Of a stretch of DNA of 64,000 nucleotides, positions 35,139 through 47,800 are shown one piece after another; position 1 is the first letter of the stretch, and each line of letters starts with the position of its first letter. Made by a program: the position numbers and the translations under genes. The stretch lies in contig NC_058522.1 in the NCBI RefSeq assembly GCF_904849725.1, positions 457,748,844 to 457,812,843 of the forward strand. Direction: 5' to 3'. The notes beneath the pieces are model-generated. The model saw nothing but the letters and a program-made list of their open reading frames with translations. It was not told the origin of the DNA and searched no databases. Source of the stretch: Hordeum vulgare subsp. vulgare (taxonomy: Eukaryota; Streptophyta; Magnoliopsida; Poales; Poaceae).

Positions 35139-35757
35139 GACAACAACTTTTGAATCTCGGTGGAACCGATATACACAACTCGGCGGCACTGAAAAGGTGG
35201 CTAACGGTCAGATGGCACAACTCGGTGACACCGACACTCAAACTCGGAAATTTCGATTTTGTGTACCGAGGCAACAGAAAGTTGGTCACCCAAACTCGGT
35301 TGCACCGACATGGTCTCGGTCGCACCGATTTGGTAGGTTTAGCTAGGGTTTTGTGTGAGATGAAACTCGTTAGTGCCGAATCTGAAAAATTGGTAGCACC
35401 GAATTTGAGTGTATGGTTTTGGATAGAATGGTTTTGTGGAAAAAATGACTAAGTATTTTTGGTGGCTATCTATGAGCATTTGAGCAGCCAGTTCATTTTA
35501 ATACCTCACCCCCTTTTAATAGTATTGGCTTTCCTATGGACTCAAAAGTGATTTCTCATAAATATAAAATGAAGGTTCTTCTAGCTTGAAGCTTGGGCCA
35601 ATCTTATTCCTTTCTTGCATCAAGGGGCATCTCCACATAATCCTTTAGCCAAGGCATCTTTTGAACTTTTCTGAAATATACTTGGGTAAACATATTAGTC
35701 CAATGATGCATATGTTGTGATCAATTATCAAAACCACCCTAGGGAGCAATTGTGCTT
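35139..35757. repeat. Unclassified Triticeae repeat, right half
   Basis: Within 35139-35420 about nine degenerate copies of CTCGGT-N-ACCGA occur, for example CTCGGTGACACCGA near 35220 and CTCGGTCGCACCGA near 35315. They match the motif at 700-763 left of G1. The rest (35450-35757) is AT-rich without coding signal. Possibly a CACTA-type subterminal region; unproved. Confidence 0.45.
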
Positions 35758-36005
35758 TCACCACTGTAGCCCCCCAAGAGCCAGTTTAGTACAATAGGTA
35801 GTGAACCGGGCCTTGTAAATTTCTGAAGAACCATCTGTAGCCCTCGAGGACTGGGTCATTGTATTAACAACGAGGTGGTACTTTTGTAAGCTCTTGATGA
35901 TGAAAATGCCATTCCTACCCCTCAAGGACCGGGTCATTATGAGAATGATGAGACGGTACTTCTTTGATTCCTTAAGGTGTAGAAATTGTTGACCATAGCC
36001 CCCAA
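35758..36005. repeat. Degenerate repeat with TAGCCCCCAAGGGCCGG-type units
   Basis: Four related units start at about 35766, 35830, 35910 and 35994 (TAGCCCC-x-AAGRRCCGG followed by TCATT or similar). Spacing is about 65-85 bp. Source unknown; it abuts the truncated end of C3. Confidence 0.5.
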
Positions 36006-36012
36006 GGGCCGG

Positions 36013-37146
36013 CTTTTCTCAATTCTAAACTAAATCCAGAAGGAAGTTGGAGCTGCATCATGCTGACCTCCAACGCAGCAACTTTTGCTTTGTTATCGAC
36101 CGTGATGTCAAACTCCCCTTGTGCCACATGCCTAGTTCTTACCAGCCCCTGCATCGAGTTGCAAATATGAACAACTTATCTGGTATCAAATACCCAAGAG
36201 CTACTAGGTATGTAGGCAAGGTAAACTTATCTGGTATCAAATACCCAAGAGCTACTAGGTATGTAGGCAAGGTAAATGTCTATAACATATGTAACAAGTG
36301 TACTTTTGCCTGAAAAAGCATCTCCGACCTTCTTTCCATGCTCAGCAAGCCACTTGCTACAATTCCTCTTCCAGTGACCACCTTCCTTGCAATGGAATCA
36401 AATGGTCTTTGAGTTCGGTTCGGACTTCGACTCAACGGCGTAGACAACCTTGTTCGTGCCATTTGCCTTACCATTTTTCTTGGACCAACTCTTCTTGAAC
36501 TTTTGCCGAGTTCTGCACCATCAACACTTGATGCATGCCTTTCTTAATATCCTGCTCTGCCACCTTGAGCATCCCATGCAATTCAGTGAGATTCTTATCC
36601 ATGGCGTGCATATGATAGTTCGAGATGAACGTCCCATAGCTAGCTGGAAGAGAACCGAGAACTGCATGAGTAGCCAGCTCATCCAAGAGTGTTAAGCCCA
36701 ATCGATCCAAAGTTTGCACGTATCCGATCATCTTGATCACATGCGGGATCAGTGGATCACCTTCCTTCAGCTTACAGTCCATGAAGGATCGCCAGATGTT
36801 GAACCTTTCGGTCCTAACCTGCACCTGAAACATGCTCTTGAGACTCTTGATCATATCGAAAGCCGCAATATCTTCGAAATGTTGTTGCAAAATCGGGCTC
36901 CATACAAGCCAGCATGAGGAAGTTGGTCTCGTTCGATTCATCAACGAGTTTCAGGTAGGCATTCCTGGTTGTGGCATTAGCATCATCGACATGTACCTCT
37001 GGAAGTGGATCCTCTAGAACATGTCCCTTTTTATCGTGCTTGAGAACAATTCTCAAATTTCTATACCAGGTGGTAAAGTTTGATCCATTCAGTTTATCCT
37101 TTTCAAGACTGGATTTCAACGCAAATTTTTGAGCAGGTGGTGCCAT
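36013..37146 (-). pseudogene. C3 gag and partial protease, broken and truncated
   Basis: Copia gag from the ATG at 37146, with FTTWYRNLRIVLK-type and FISNYHMHAMDK-type segments aligning in order with the gag of A1 and A2. A frame change lies near 36820-36940 and another after ~36470. A zinc-knuckle-like stretch is at about 36340-36400. The protease segment near 36010-36280 is duplicated and carries stops. Everything beyond it is gone. Confidence 0.75.
36173..36274 (-). repeat. Exact 51-bp tandem duplication over the C3 protease motif
   Basis: Units 36173-36223 and 36224-36274 are identical. On the minus strand each holds the SSWVFDT motif of a Copia protease followed by a stop codon. 51 bp is 17 codons, so the frame is kept. 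Identity of the units, including the stop, means the duplication is younger than the inactivation. Confidence 0.95.
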
Positions 37147-38410
37147 TGATATACAACAGAAAATATGCAATCACTAAGCAATGTGTTTATGTAGAGTAAT
37201 TCAAGCCTTAAACAGAACTACTCCCACTAAAGTCGGCATCCCTCCGCGAACTCTCAGTGATTCAGGGTCCGTCTAGCACGAGGTACTAGTGAGCTTTACC
37301 ATCACTTCTAGCCTACTTTCCTATTCGACAACAACTCCTTGCTAATCGTATCTCTATACGACTCGTGTCGGTCGGGTAGGTATCTCATACCCCAGCTCCC
37401 AACCTTCTTTGCCACAAGGCCCAAAACCGTTTTGATAGCCTTCTCAAGTTAACCTGATGTAGCGCATGTCCGTGTCTCACACGAACCCTCCAGTTCAAGG
37501 ACACATAGTAGCACCTCAATTTTGTGAGCCCACTACCACGCGTACTTGACGTGCAAAGGTGCAACATTCGAAATGGCAATATGCTTGATATTAATGAGGG
37601 ATCTTTCTACCATAATAACATGCATGGAAACAAGAAGCAATATCAATCACATATAAACATAAATATGTGAAATAGTATGGATCCTTCATGAACGTCCTTT
37701 CATGGCCGGCTCCAACTCCGATGACTAGGGAGGAACTCCATCTTGTCAGTCAGTCGGAACGCCAAAACGTCGAACTTGACCTTTGTTCTCCAACTACTAC
37801 AACTAGTAATGAATTTACACAGAATCACAAGTTGATGCGCAGGTCGTTATACAATATAATAACAATACTTTGGCTCCTGCCAGCTGACTATCATGATACG
37901 CGGGTGATGTTAAATTACACACATGCATCACATACACATGAGCCATACTATTCACATCAAACCTACAAAACAAACGTATGCATAGAATCACATTCTACCA
38001 GTTTGTGTGATCGTGTATGAAATATAAGGCGCTACGCACACGACGGTCCCGCAACCCGGTTAGAGGGCAAGGTTCGAAGGGGTAGCACCCGGCGTTTTCA
38101 GAAATCATAAATCGAATTTGTACTTCGATCACGCCTAATTTTCTGATCTGGCCAATCTCATCGACCATCGCGAACCCAATTTGGATTTATGTTTCACTGT
38201 TAATTACAATGGCGGAAACCGACCGGAAGAGGTAGGTTGTGTCACAATCTCATCGATTCTGTTTGACAGAAAACATAGCCTCAACAATCCTGATGTGCAC
38301 TTGATCTCATCAAACATGCACATAGCCGATCTCAAGAACGACAACAGATCTCATCTACCGCCTCCACATATCAAATATGCATCCGATCTAAAACCAAAGC
38401 CTATAGCCGA
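37147..38410 (-). other. C3 untranslated leader
   Basis: Region between the primer site and gag. It has the overall layout of the A1/A2 leaders, with short similar stretches. No coding signal. Confidence 0.65.
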
Positions 38411-38423
38411 GACTCTGGTACCA
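38411..38423 (-). other. Primer binding site of C3
   Basis: Minus-strand TGGTACCAGAGTC next to the LTR; the Copia iMet site with two changes relative to A1. Confidence 0.8.
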
Positions 38424-38424
38424 T

Positions 38425-39768
38425 TGTTGGGTTCTACCGTACGTGCATCGCATGCAAATTAAAATTTTCCTACACGGAGAACAACCAAGAACATGCTACG
38501 GAGATGGATCACAGATCGTTACCACTTGATGCATAGTGTCGTGCAACGGAAGTAGATTTGGGGCAGCATGCCCGTGTGGTCCTTCTCCTCCTTGTTCGAT
38601 CTTCCTCGAATAGCCAGTCGTCAGATCCTCTCACTCGAACAACCAGTTGCTGGATCCAACATACAGGTTCACCGAAGCGGCGCAAGTGCACCGCCTCTAA
38701 CGGTATCTACGCGTGTAGGAGGAACACCGTGCGGCGGACTGCTAGGTCCGATCACATAGTCAGCGATGGGCGGAGGTGGCTAGTTGCAACACATGCAAAA
38801 CCTTGATGATGGTGTCAGAGCGGTCAACCAAATGAGTGTGCCACACCTCCACTATATATAGGCATCTGACACGGGCTCAACTCTTGGCCTTGCATGGATC
38901 CTAAAGCCCATGTGTTCCTCCCCCTAAGCGCGCGACCCCTTAGGTTCTCATTCTCTTGGTAGCGAGTCAGATCACACCTGACTCAGCTAGTCGATAGCGG
39001 CCTCTAGCAAACCGTGTCAACTCCAATTATCTAATGAAGCTAGTTAGGCAAACATGTACTTCATACTTCCGTTCCCTTTGCCACACGATATATGCTGTCG
39101 TGCTCAAGGCGACATGGTCATCCTTGTTGCAGCACGGCCTCTTTCTCGTTCCGGTGAATCCGACCAACAATTCGGATTATCTCATAATTCTCATCGCATG
39201 GCCATGTGTATCTAGGTCGGATCACCTGAAGGGCCAAGAGTATATATCTCCTGATCGGAGGGGGCAAATCCCATCATGCTCGACCATGTCTCGCAACATG
39301 GGTCTTGACAAGCCCGAAACCTACCTTTGTAACTACCCAGTCATGAAGTAGCGTTTGGTCGGCCCAAAGCAGGTGTGTCACCATCTCGAGTACATGCACC
39401 AGCTCAGGTCTTAGCACATAGAACATATGTTGTACTAGAGACTCATAGATGACCTATCGTTGCGTCTCATAGTTGGGTCTGTCCAACTCAGACCTTATCT
39501 CGACTCGGATTTGACTACGTCGAATCCGACCAGATCTTTCCGAGTCCATATTATCCGGCTAGCATCCAATGCTACATGGTGAGTGAGACCGAACCATCCA
39601 CCGTATCATATGCTAGTCTAATTGGTTGCGCGTCCATACTATCCTTTTGACCAGGAACCATTTAGGATAATCATCATACAATTTATAGTCTCACAAACAA
39701 GTCACGTACTTGTTAATATACATCATTGATAATGTTCAAGGACTATCTTTATTCATAAACACATAGGA
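38425..39768 (-). repeat. 5' LTR of C3, inner part
   Basis: Plus-strand start TGTTGGGTTCTACCG. It continues to the LINE insertion; 39760-39768 (CACATAGGA) is the LINE target-site copy. The LTR resumes at 58385. Confidence 0.82.
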
Positions 39769-42700
39769 TTTTTTTTGAGAAAACGCAAAGAGCCTTGTGT
39801 TTCTTTGTATTGAAAAGAAGGGGAATTACAACCTCCTAAGAGGCGATTACAGCAAGGTTACAAGGGGTTTAGTGGACATCCCAGGATGGGGGCAAGACTA
39901 TCCTAAGCCCTTTGTCCCCGGCTCTAGCCCAACACCTCATCTCATCTTTGATCCTATCCGAGAGCTCGGCGAGCGACAGAGTAATATGATCGAATACACA
40001 CCCATTCCTATGTTTCCAGATCATCCAGGGCAACAGTAGCGTGGCGGACCTCAGCGCCTTGCGGAGCGACGGCGGTGTGGCATCCCTCTCCCTCATCCAC
40101 CAGTCCTGGATGGAGGCATCATGCTCCGGCGTAGGGGCCGGAAGGCGCAGCCAGGAAAGGGCCTCGTGCCAGGCTTGCCGCGCGAAGGGGAAGGTGAGTA
40201 GCAGGTGTCGGATGGTCTCCGGCTCCTGGTCGCAAAGCAGGCAGCGAGTGTGATGGGGGAGGCCTCGACGAGCGAGTCTGTCCGCGGTCCAGCATCGGTC
40301 CAGGTTCGCAAGCCAGTGAAAGAACTTGACCTTCGGCGGAGCCCATCCCTTCCAGATGAGCTACCAAGAATGGCATGTCAAAGATCCATGGAAGGTTGCC
40401 TGATAGCAGGACGTCGCCGAGTAGACACCGTTGGCCGTCCATTTCCAAACGAGCTTGTCCGGCTCAGCGGACGGTATAGTGTGCGTCACAAGCTGCCATG
40501 TCGTCAGGTATTGGCCGATCTCTTCCAGCCCCACTATGTCGTGAATGTCTCGTGCCCACGCATTGCCGGCGATGCCTTCCGCCACCGTCCGCGCTCTTCT
40601 CCTGTTCTTTGGAATGCAAAGGTAAAGCAGGGGGTGCTATCTCACGAATAGACTGCCCGTGCAGCCAGCGGTCTTCCCAGAATAGCGTCGTGTGACCATC
40701 GCCTACCACCATGAAGGTGGAGGCGTAGAAAAGGCCGAGCTCCTCATGGGAGAACTGTAGGTCGAGGCCTTGCCAAGCTCGGTCGGCGTTCTTCCTCGAT
40801 AGCCAGAGCCACCGCAGTCTGAGCGCGAGCCCCGTGCTCTCAAGATCTCGGATGCCCAGCCCGCCATATGCGAGTGGCCGGCTGACCGCGCGCCAGTTCA
40901 TGTGGCAGTGTCCTCTGAGCGCCCCCGCGCGACCAGCCCCAGAGGAAGGCACGCTGGATCTTCTCTAGTTGCTTCAGAGTCTTCTTCAGGGGCGCTAAGG
41001 CAAGCATATGGTGGGTTGGAATCGCGCTGAGGACCGATTTAACCAGTGCCAGCCGCCCGGCCTTGTTCATGAGCCATGCTTTCCATGTCGGGAGGCGGCC
41101 TGCCACAGCATCGACCAGCGGCTGCAACTGTGCCGCACAGGGTCGGCGGGTGGTGAGTGGTATGCCTAGGTAGGTGATGGGCAGATCCGCCGACTGGCAG
41201 CCCAGCGCTTCCAGCAAGGCGGCGATATCCTCGTCGCCATGCAGGGTCGTGGCCGAGCTCTTGCCGTAGTTGACCTGCAGGCCCGATGAGGTCTCGAAGA
41301 TGCTTAGAATGCTCTTCACAACGAGAACCTCATCCATCTCAACATGGAAAAACAACATCACGTCGTCGGCATATAGGGAAATGGCCGGGAAGTTGCGGCG
41401 GGGGTGCAGGCATTGAAGGATGCCGGTCTGGAGTGCCCAGTGCATGAGGCGGGCAAGCGCGTCGACAGCCAGGACAAATAACTATGGCGATGTGGAGTCC
41501 CCTTGGCGCAGCCCGCGACGGTGCCAGATCGGGGGGCCAGGCACTCAATTGAGCATGACTCGAGTGCTGGCCGAAGATAAGAGAATGGCCAGCCATTCTC
41601 TGAACCTGTCCCCGAACCCATATTGGTGCGGAACCTTGGAGAGGAACGGCTAGGATATGGAGTCGAAAGCCTGCGTGAGATCAAGCTTGAGCATAATGCA
41701 CGACGCGCCCAGGTGATGTTGCATCCGGAGAGACTGTCGGACGAGCATGAAGTTGTCGTGGAGCGAGCGTCCGACAATGAAGGTGTTCTGGTTGCGGCTG
41801 ACCAGGCTATCCAGCTTAGGAGCGATGCATAGCGACAGAACCTTCGCGAATATTTTGGCCACAATGTGAATCAGGCAAATCGGCCGGCAGTTGCCCACCT
41901 TGTGGGCATCCGCACGCTTCGGCAGCAGGGCGAGCAGGGCTTGGTTGAGCTTACCAAACCCTCTCCCACGTAGCATGTATAGCCGCTCAAAGACGTCCAG
42001 GATGTCTTGCCTGATTATGCCCCAGCACGCACGCAGGAATTCGGCGGTCAACCCGTCTGGCCCTGGTGCCTTGTGCACCCGCATGCGTCGCACCGCAGCC
42101 CAGATCTCCTTAGGGGTGAAAAGCGCCTCCAGGCTGCCAAGGTCACCGGGCGCGATGAGCTGCTCAAGGTCAAGCGTGTGCGCCCGGTCCACGGTAGTGC
42201 CCAGCAGCCCGTCCAAGTGTGCGAATGCCGCGTGGGCCATCTCCTCGTGATCACAGAGCACATGCCCGTCGACTAAGAGGCTGTGCACGCGATTCTTCTG
42301 ACACCGGAACGTGCACTGTCTGTGGAAGAAGCTCGTATTCGCATCGCCCTCGGCGAGAATGGAGATGAGGGCGCGCTGCCGCGCAATAGTGCGCTCAAGG
42401 GAGGCCAGCCCAAGGTAAGCCAACTTGAGCTGCTTGCGCAGCCATTCTTCCGACGGAGTGAGCGGGCGGCTCTCCATCGCGTGGTCGAAGCGCGCGATCA
42501 GCTCACAAGAAATGGTCAGCTTGTCCCGGACATTGCCCGAGGACCTAGCACTCTAGCTCGTAAGGGCGCGGGCAGTGGCCTGTAGGCGTCGGACCAGCCG
42601 CTGGAAGGGGTCGGGGTCATGCACGGAGCTCCAGACCGTGGCGACAGTGTCGTGGAATCCGTCGAGGCGAAGCCAGAAATCCTCGAAGCGGAAGCGCCTG

Positions 42701-43179
42701 TGGGCCACAGGCAAGGGGGAGCAATCCAGCAACAGCGGGCACTGATCGGACACGACGGACGCAAGGCAGCGGAGGTGGCATTCCCTGTGGTAGTCCTCCC
42801 ACTCCGCGGTGCATAGAACTCGATCGAGGTGCACGAGCGTCGGCAGCGACTACTCATTAGACCAGGTGAAGCGGCGCCCATTTAGGTATACCTCATTCAG
42901 GGCAAGATCATTGATGGCGCGCTGGAATCTTCCCATCATGCGGTGATTCAAGGTACCAGAGCTCTTGTCAGCATCACGGTAGATGAGGTTAGAGTCACTG
43001 CAGAGCAACCAAGGACCCGGGCAGGCAGCGCGAATGTCCCGCAACTCTTGCAAGAACATCAGCTTATCGGGGTCACTTTGGGGGCCATACACCGTGGTTA
43101 GCCACCACGGGGCGCCGCTGGGCACGCACACCTTTACCGTGATCGCGTTTTGGGTGAATAGGGAGTCGGGGATGGTGAC

Positions 43180-44696
43180 TGATACGTCCATTTTGCATCA
43201 TGCTTTCATGTTGATATTTATTGCTTTTTGGGCTGTTATATTACTTGTGGTACCATATTTATGCCTTTTCTCTCTTATTTTGCAAGGATTATTTGAAGAG
43301 GGAGAATTCAGGCAGCTGGAATTCTGGACTGGAAAAGGAGCAAATCCTAGTCCACAATTCTACACATCTCCAAATGCCCTGAAAATTTACGTGGATTTTT
43401 TCTGGAATATATTAAAAATATTGGGCGAAAGAACTACCGGAGGGGGGCCACCAGGGCCCCACAAGCCCCCACTCCGCCACCACCCACCCTGGTGGCGGTG
43501 GGCAATCTTGTGGGCTGCCTGAAGGCCCACTAGCCCCCCTCTTTTGCTATATGATGCGTCCTGACCTGGAAAAAATCATACGGGAGCTTTTTCGTGGTTT
43601 CGCCGCCGCCACGGGGCGGGACTTGAGCAGATCCAATCTAGAGCTCCGGCAGGACAATCCTGTCGGGGAAATTTCCCTCCCGGAGGGGGGAATCTTCGCC
43701 ATCGTCATCACCAACACTCCTCTCGTCGGAGGGGAGGCATCTTCATCAACATCATCTCCTCTCCAATCCCTAGTTCATCTCTTGTAACCAATCTCCATCT
43801 CGCAACTCCGATTGGTACTTGTAAGGTTGCTAGTAGTGTTGATTACTCTTTGTAGTTGATGCTTGTTGGATTATTTGGTGGAAGAGTTTATGTTCAGATC
43901 CTTGATGCTATTCATTACACCTCTGGTCATGATTATGATTATGTCTTGTGAGTAGTTACTTTTGTTCCTGAGGACATGGGATAAGTCATGCTGATAATAG
44001 TCATGTGAATTTGATATTCGTTCGGTATTTTGATATGATGTATGTTGTTTTTCCTCTAGTGGTGTTATGTGAACGTCGACTACATAAAACTTCACCATAT
44101 TTGGGCCTAGAGGAATGCATTGGGAAGTAGTAAGTAGATGATGGGTTGCTGGAGTGACAAAAGCTTAAACCCCAGTTTATGCGCTGCTTCGTGAGGGGCT
44201 GATTTGGATCCACTAGTTTAATGCTATGGTTAGAATTTGTCTTAATTCTTCTTTTGTAGTTGCGGATGCTTGCGATAGAGGTTTATCATAAGTGGGATGT
44301 TTGTCCAAGTAAGGGCAGTACCCAAGCGCCGGTCCACCCACATATCAAACTATCAAAGTAACGAACGTGAATCATATGAACATGATGAAACTAGCATGAC
44401 AAAAATTCACATGTGTCCTCGGGAGCGTTTTTCCTCCTATAAGACTTTGTTCACGCTTGTCCCTTGCTATAAAAGGGATTGGGCCACTTGATGCACCGTT
44501 GCTACTACTTGTTACTTGTTACTCTTTGCTTGCTACGTTTCACCTCGCTACACAATCACTTGTTACCGCTACTTTTAGTGCTTGCAGTTATTACCTTGCT
44601 GAAATCCATCTATCAGAGCCTTCTGCTCCTCGTTGGGTTCGACACTCTTACTTATCGAAAGGACTACGATTGATCCCCTATACTTGTGGGTCATCA
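43180..44696 (+). repeat. 5' LTR of G3
   Basis: 1517 bp, TGATACGTCCATTTTGC to TGTGGGTCATCA. The hairpin has arms CCCACAAG (43458-43465) and CTTGTGGG (43507-43514), with inner arms CCGCCACC (43474-43481) and GGTGGCGG (43491-43498). A TATA-like CTATATGA is at 43548-43555. Confidence 0.95.
43548..43555 (+). promoter_or_regulatory. TATA-like box of the G3 LTR
   Basis: CTATATGA ~33 bp after the hairpin, conserved in the 3' LTR. This is the same relative position as the TATA boxes in the G1 and G2 LTRs. Confidence 0.5.
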
Positions 44697-44707
44697 AGAC
44701 TCTTTTC

Positions 44708-44725
44708 TGGCGCCGTTGCCGGGGA
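44708..44725 (+). other. Primer binding site of G3 (tRNA-Asp)
   Basis: TGGCGCCGTTGCCGGGGA, an exact 18-base match to the complement of plant tRNA-Asp 3' end, 11 bases after the LTR. Confidence 0.93.
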
Positions 44726-44802
44726 GTGAAGCGCCTTTGGTAAGTGGAAATTGGTAAGGAAACATTTATATACTGTGCTGAAATTTATTGTCACTTCTCA
44801 CT

Positions 44803-47800
44803 ATGGAAACTCTTCCTTTGAGGAGTTTGTTCGGGGTATCTTCACCACGAACGGAAGCACGAGGAGTTTCTCCTCAACCTGAGGTACCTACTAAAAATAT
44901 CTTTTATGAAATTCCTTTGGGTATGCTTGAGAAACTGTTGGCTAATCCTTTTACAAGAGATGGATCTTCACATCCAGACTTTCATCTAATCTATGTAGAT
45001 GAAGTTTGTGGTTTATTTAAGCTTGCAGGTTTGTCCGAGGATGAGGTAAAGAAGAAAGTCTTTCATTTATCTTTGAAGGATAAGGCGTTGACATGGTATA
45101 GGTTATGTGATGATGCTGGATCATGGGGCTACAATCGGTTGAAATTGGAATTTCATCAAAAGTTCTATCCTATGCATTTAGTACATCGTGATCAGAACTT
45201 TATTTATAACTTTTGGCCTCGTGACACGGAAAGCATAGCTCAAGCTTGGGGGAGGCTTAAATCAATGCTATATTCATGCCCCAATCATGAGCTCTCGAGA
45301 GAAATCATCACTCAAAACTTTTATGCTCGGCTTTCTCATGAAGATCGTACCATGCTTGACACTTCTTGTGTTGGTTCTTTTATGAATAAGGATATTGATC
45401 ACAAGTGGAATTTATTGGAGAGAATCAAACACAACTCTAAAGATTGGGAGCTGGAGGAAGGTAAGGAGTCAGGTATGATTTTCCAGTTTGATTGCGTTAA
45501 ATCTTTCGTTGAGACAAACACTTCTAGAGATTTTAGCGCTAAGTATGGACTTGACTCTGAGATAGTAGCTTCTCTATGTGAATCTTTTGCTGCTCATGTT
45601 GATCTTCCCAAAGAGAAGTGGTTTAAATATCATCCTCCTTTAGAAAGCAACATAGCCAAAACCAATCTAGTTGAGGAGAAAGTCATTGCTTTTAGTGATC
45701 CTGTTGTTCCTTGTTCTTACACTGAGAAACCACCATACCCTGCTAGGATAAAGGATTATTCTAAAGCTCCAACTGTGATACGTAGGGGTTACATTAGATC
45801 ACTAGCACCCCCTGAGGAGATTAGAGTTGAACCTAGTGTTGCTATTATCAAAGATCTCTTAGCCGAAGACATAGATGGGCATGTTATCAAATTCTGTGAG
45901 GACTCCGCTAGAATTGCTAAACCTCACGTGAAAGACAAACACGGACCTGTAGTTGGCCTTCCCGTTGTTTCTGTTAAGATAGGAGATCACTGTTACCATG
46001 GTTTATGTGATATGGGAGCTGGTGTTAGTGCAATACCCCGTTCTCTATATGATGAAATCAAAGATGAGATTGCACCTGCTAAGTTAGAACCCATTGATGT
46101 CACTATTACGCTAGCTAATAGAGACACTATCTGCCCTCTGGGAATTGTGAGAGACGTAGAAGTCCTGTGTGGTAAGACGAAGTATCCTACTGATTTCCTC
46201 GTCCTTGGTACTGCACAAGATAGCTTTTGTCCCATCATATTTGGTAGACCCTTTCTCAACACTGTCAATGCTCACATTGATTGCATTAAGCAGACTGTCA
46301 CAGTAAGTTCCGAGGGTGTGTCTCATGAATTTAACTTCTCCAAGTTTGGAAGACAACGCCATGAAAGAGAGTCGTCTGGTAGAGATGAAATCATTGCTCT
46401 TGCCTCTATTGCCATACCTCCTACGAATCCTTTAGAGCAATATCTGCTTGAGCATGAAAATGATATGCATATGGAGGAGAGAGATGAGATAGATAAAATT
46501 GTCTTAGAACAATTTCCTATTCTCAAGAATAATCTGCCTGTTGAACTGCTTGGGGATCCTCCCCCACCAAAGGGTGATCCTGTGTTCGAGCTTAAACAGT
46601 TGCCTGATACTCTTAAGTATGCCTATCTTGATGAGAAGGAGATATATCCTGTCATTATTAGTGCTCTCCTCTCAGAGCGCGAAGAGAAGAAGTTACTAAA
46701 AACTCTAAGGAAGCACCGCGCTGCTATTGGATATACTCTTGATGATCTTAAGGGTATTAGTCCTACTCTATGTCAGCACAAGATTAAAACCGATCATGAC
46801 TTTAAACCAGTTGCTGATCATCAAAGGACATTAAATCCTAAGATGAAAGAGGTCGTTAGAAAAGAAATATTAAAGCTTCTGGAAGCAGGAATCATTTATC
46901 ATGTTGCTCATAGTGATTGGGTAAGTCGAGTACATTGCGTACCTAAGAAGGGAGGTATCACCGCCATTCCTAATGATAAGGATGAACTAATCCCACAAAG
47001 GATTATTACCGGCTATAGAATGGTGATAGACTTCCGAAAACTGAACAAGGCAACCAGGAAAGATCATTATCCTTTGTCGTTCATCGACCAAATGCTAGAA
47101 AGGCTATCAAAGCACACTCACTTCTGCTTTCTAGACGGTTATTCAGGTTTCTCGCAAATACCTGTTGCACAATCTGATCAAGAGAAAACCACTTTCACCT
47201 GCCCTTTCGGTACCTTTGCCTATAGACGTATGCCTTTTGGCTTATGTAATGCACCTACCACCTTCCAAAGATGTATGATGGTTATATTCCTGACTTTTGT
47301 GAAAAGATTTTCGAGGTTTTCATGGATGACTTCTCCGTTTACGGGTCTTCCTTTCATGATTGCCTCAGCAACCTTGATCGAGTCTTACAGAGATGCGAAG
47401 AAACCAACCTCGTCTTGAATTGGTAGAAGTGCCACTTTATGGTTAATGAAGGTATTGTCTTAGGACACAAAATCTCTGAGAGAGGCATCGAAGTTGATAA
47501 GGCTAAGGTTGATGCAATTGAGAAAATGCCTTGCCCCACAGATATCAGAGGTATACGAAGTTTCCTAGGTCATGCTGGTTTCTATAGAAGGTTCATTAAA
47601 GACTTCTCTAAGATTTCTAGGCCTCTTACCAACCTCTTGCAGAAGGATGTTTCTTTTGTTTTTGATGAGGATTGTGAGGAAGCTTTCGAAATACTTAAGA
47701 AGGCTTTGATAACCGCACCTATTGTTCAACCACCTGACTGGAACTTGCCCTTTGAAATCATTTGTGACGCTAGTGATTATGTTGTTGTTGTTGTTCTAGG

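Noticed and set aside
36173..36274. CRISPR-like direct repeats
   Set aside because: Two adjacent units without spacers, in a plant retroelement; a simple tandem duplication.
44708..44725. tRNA-Asp-like sequence as a tRNA gene
   Set aside because: Only the 18-base primer-site complement is present; no cloverleaf. The same holds at 2318 and 22986.
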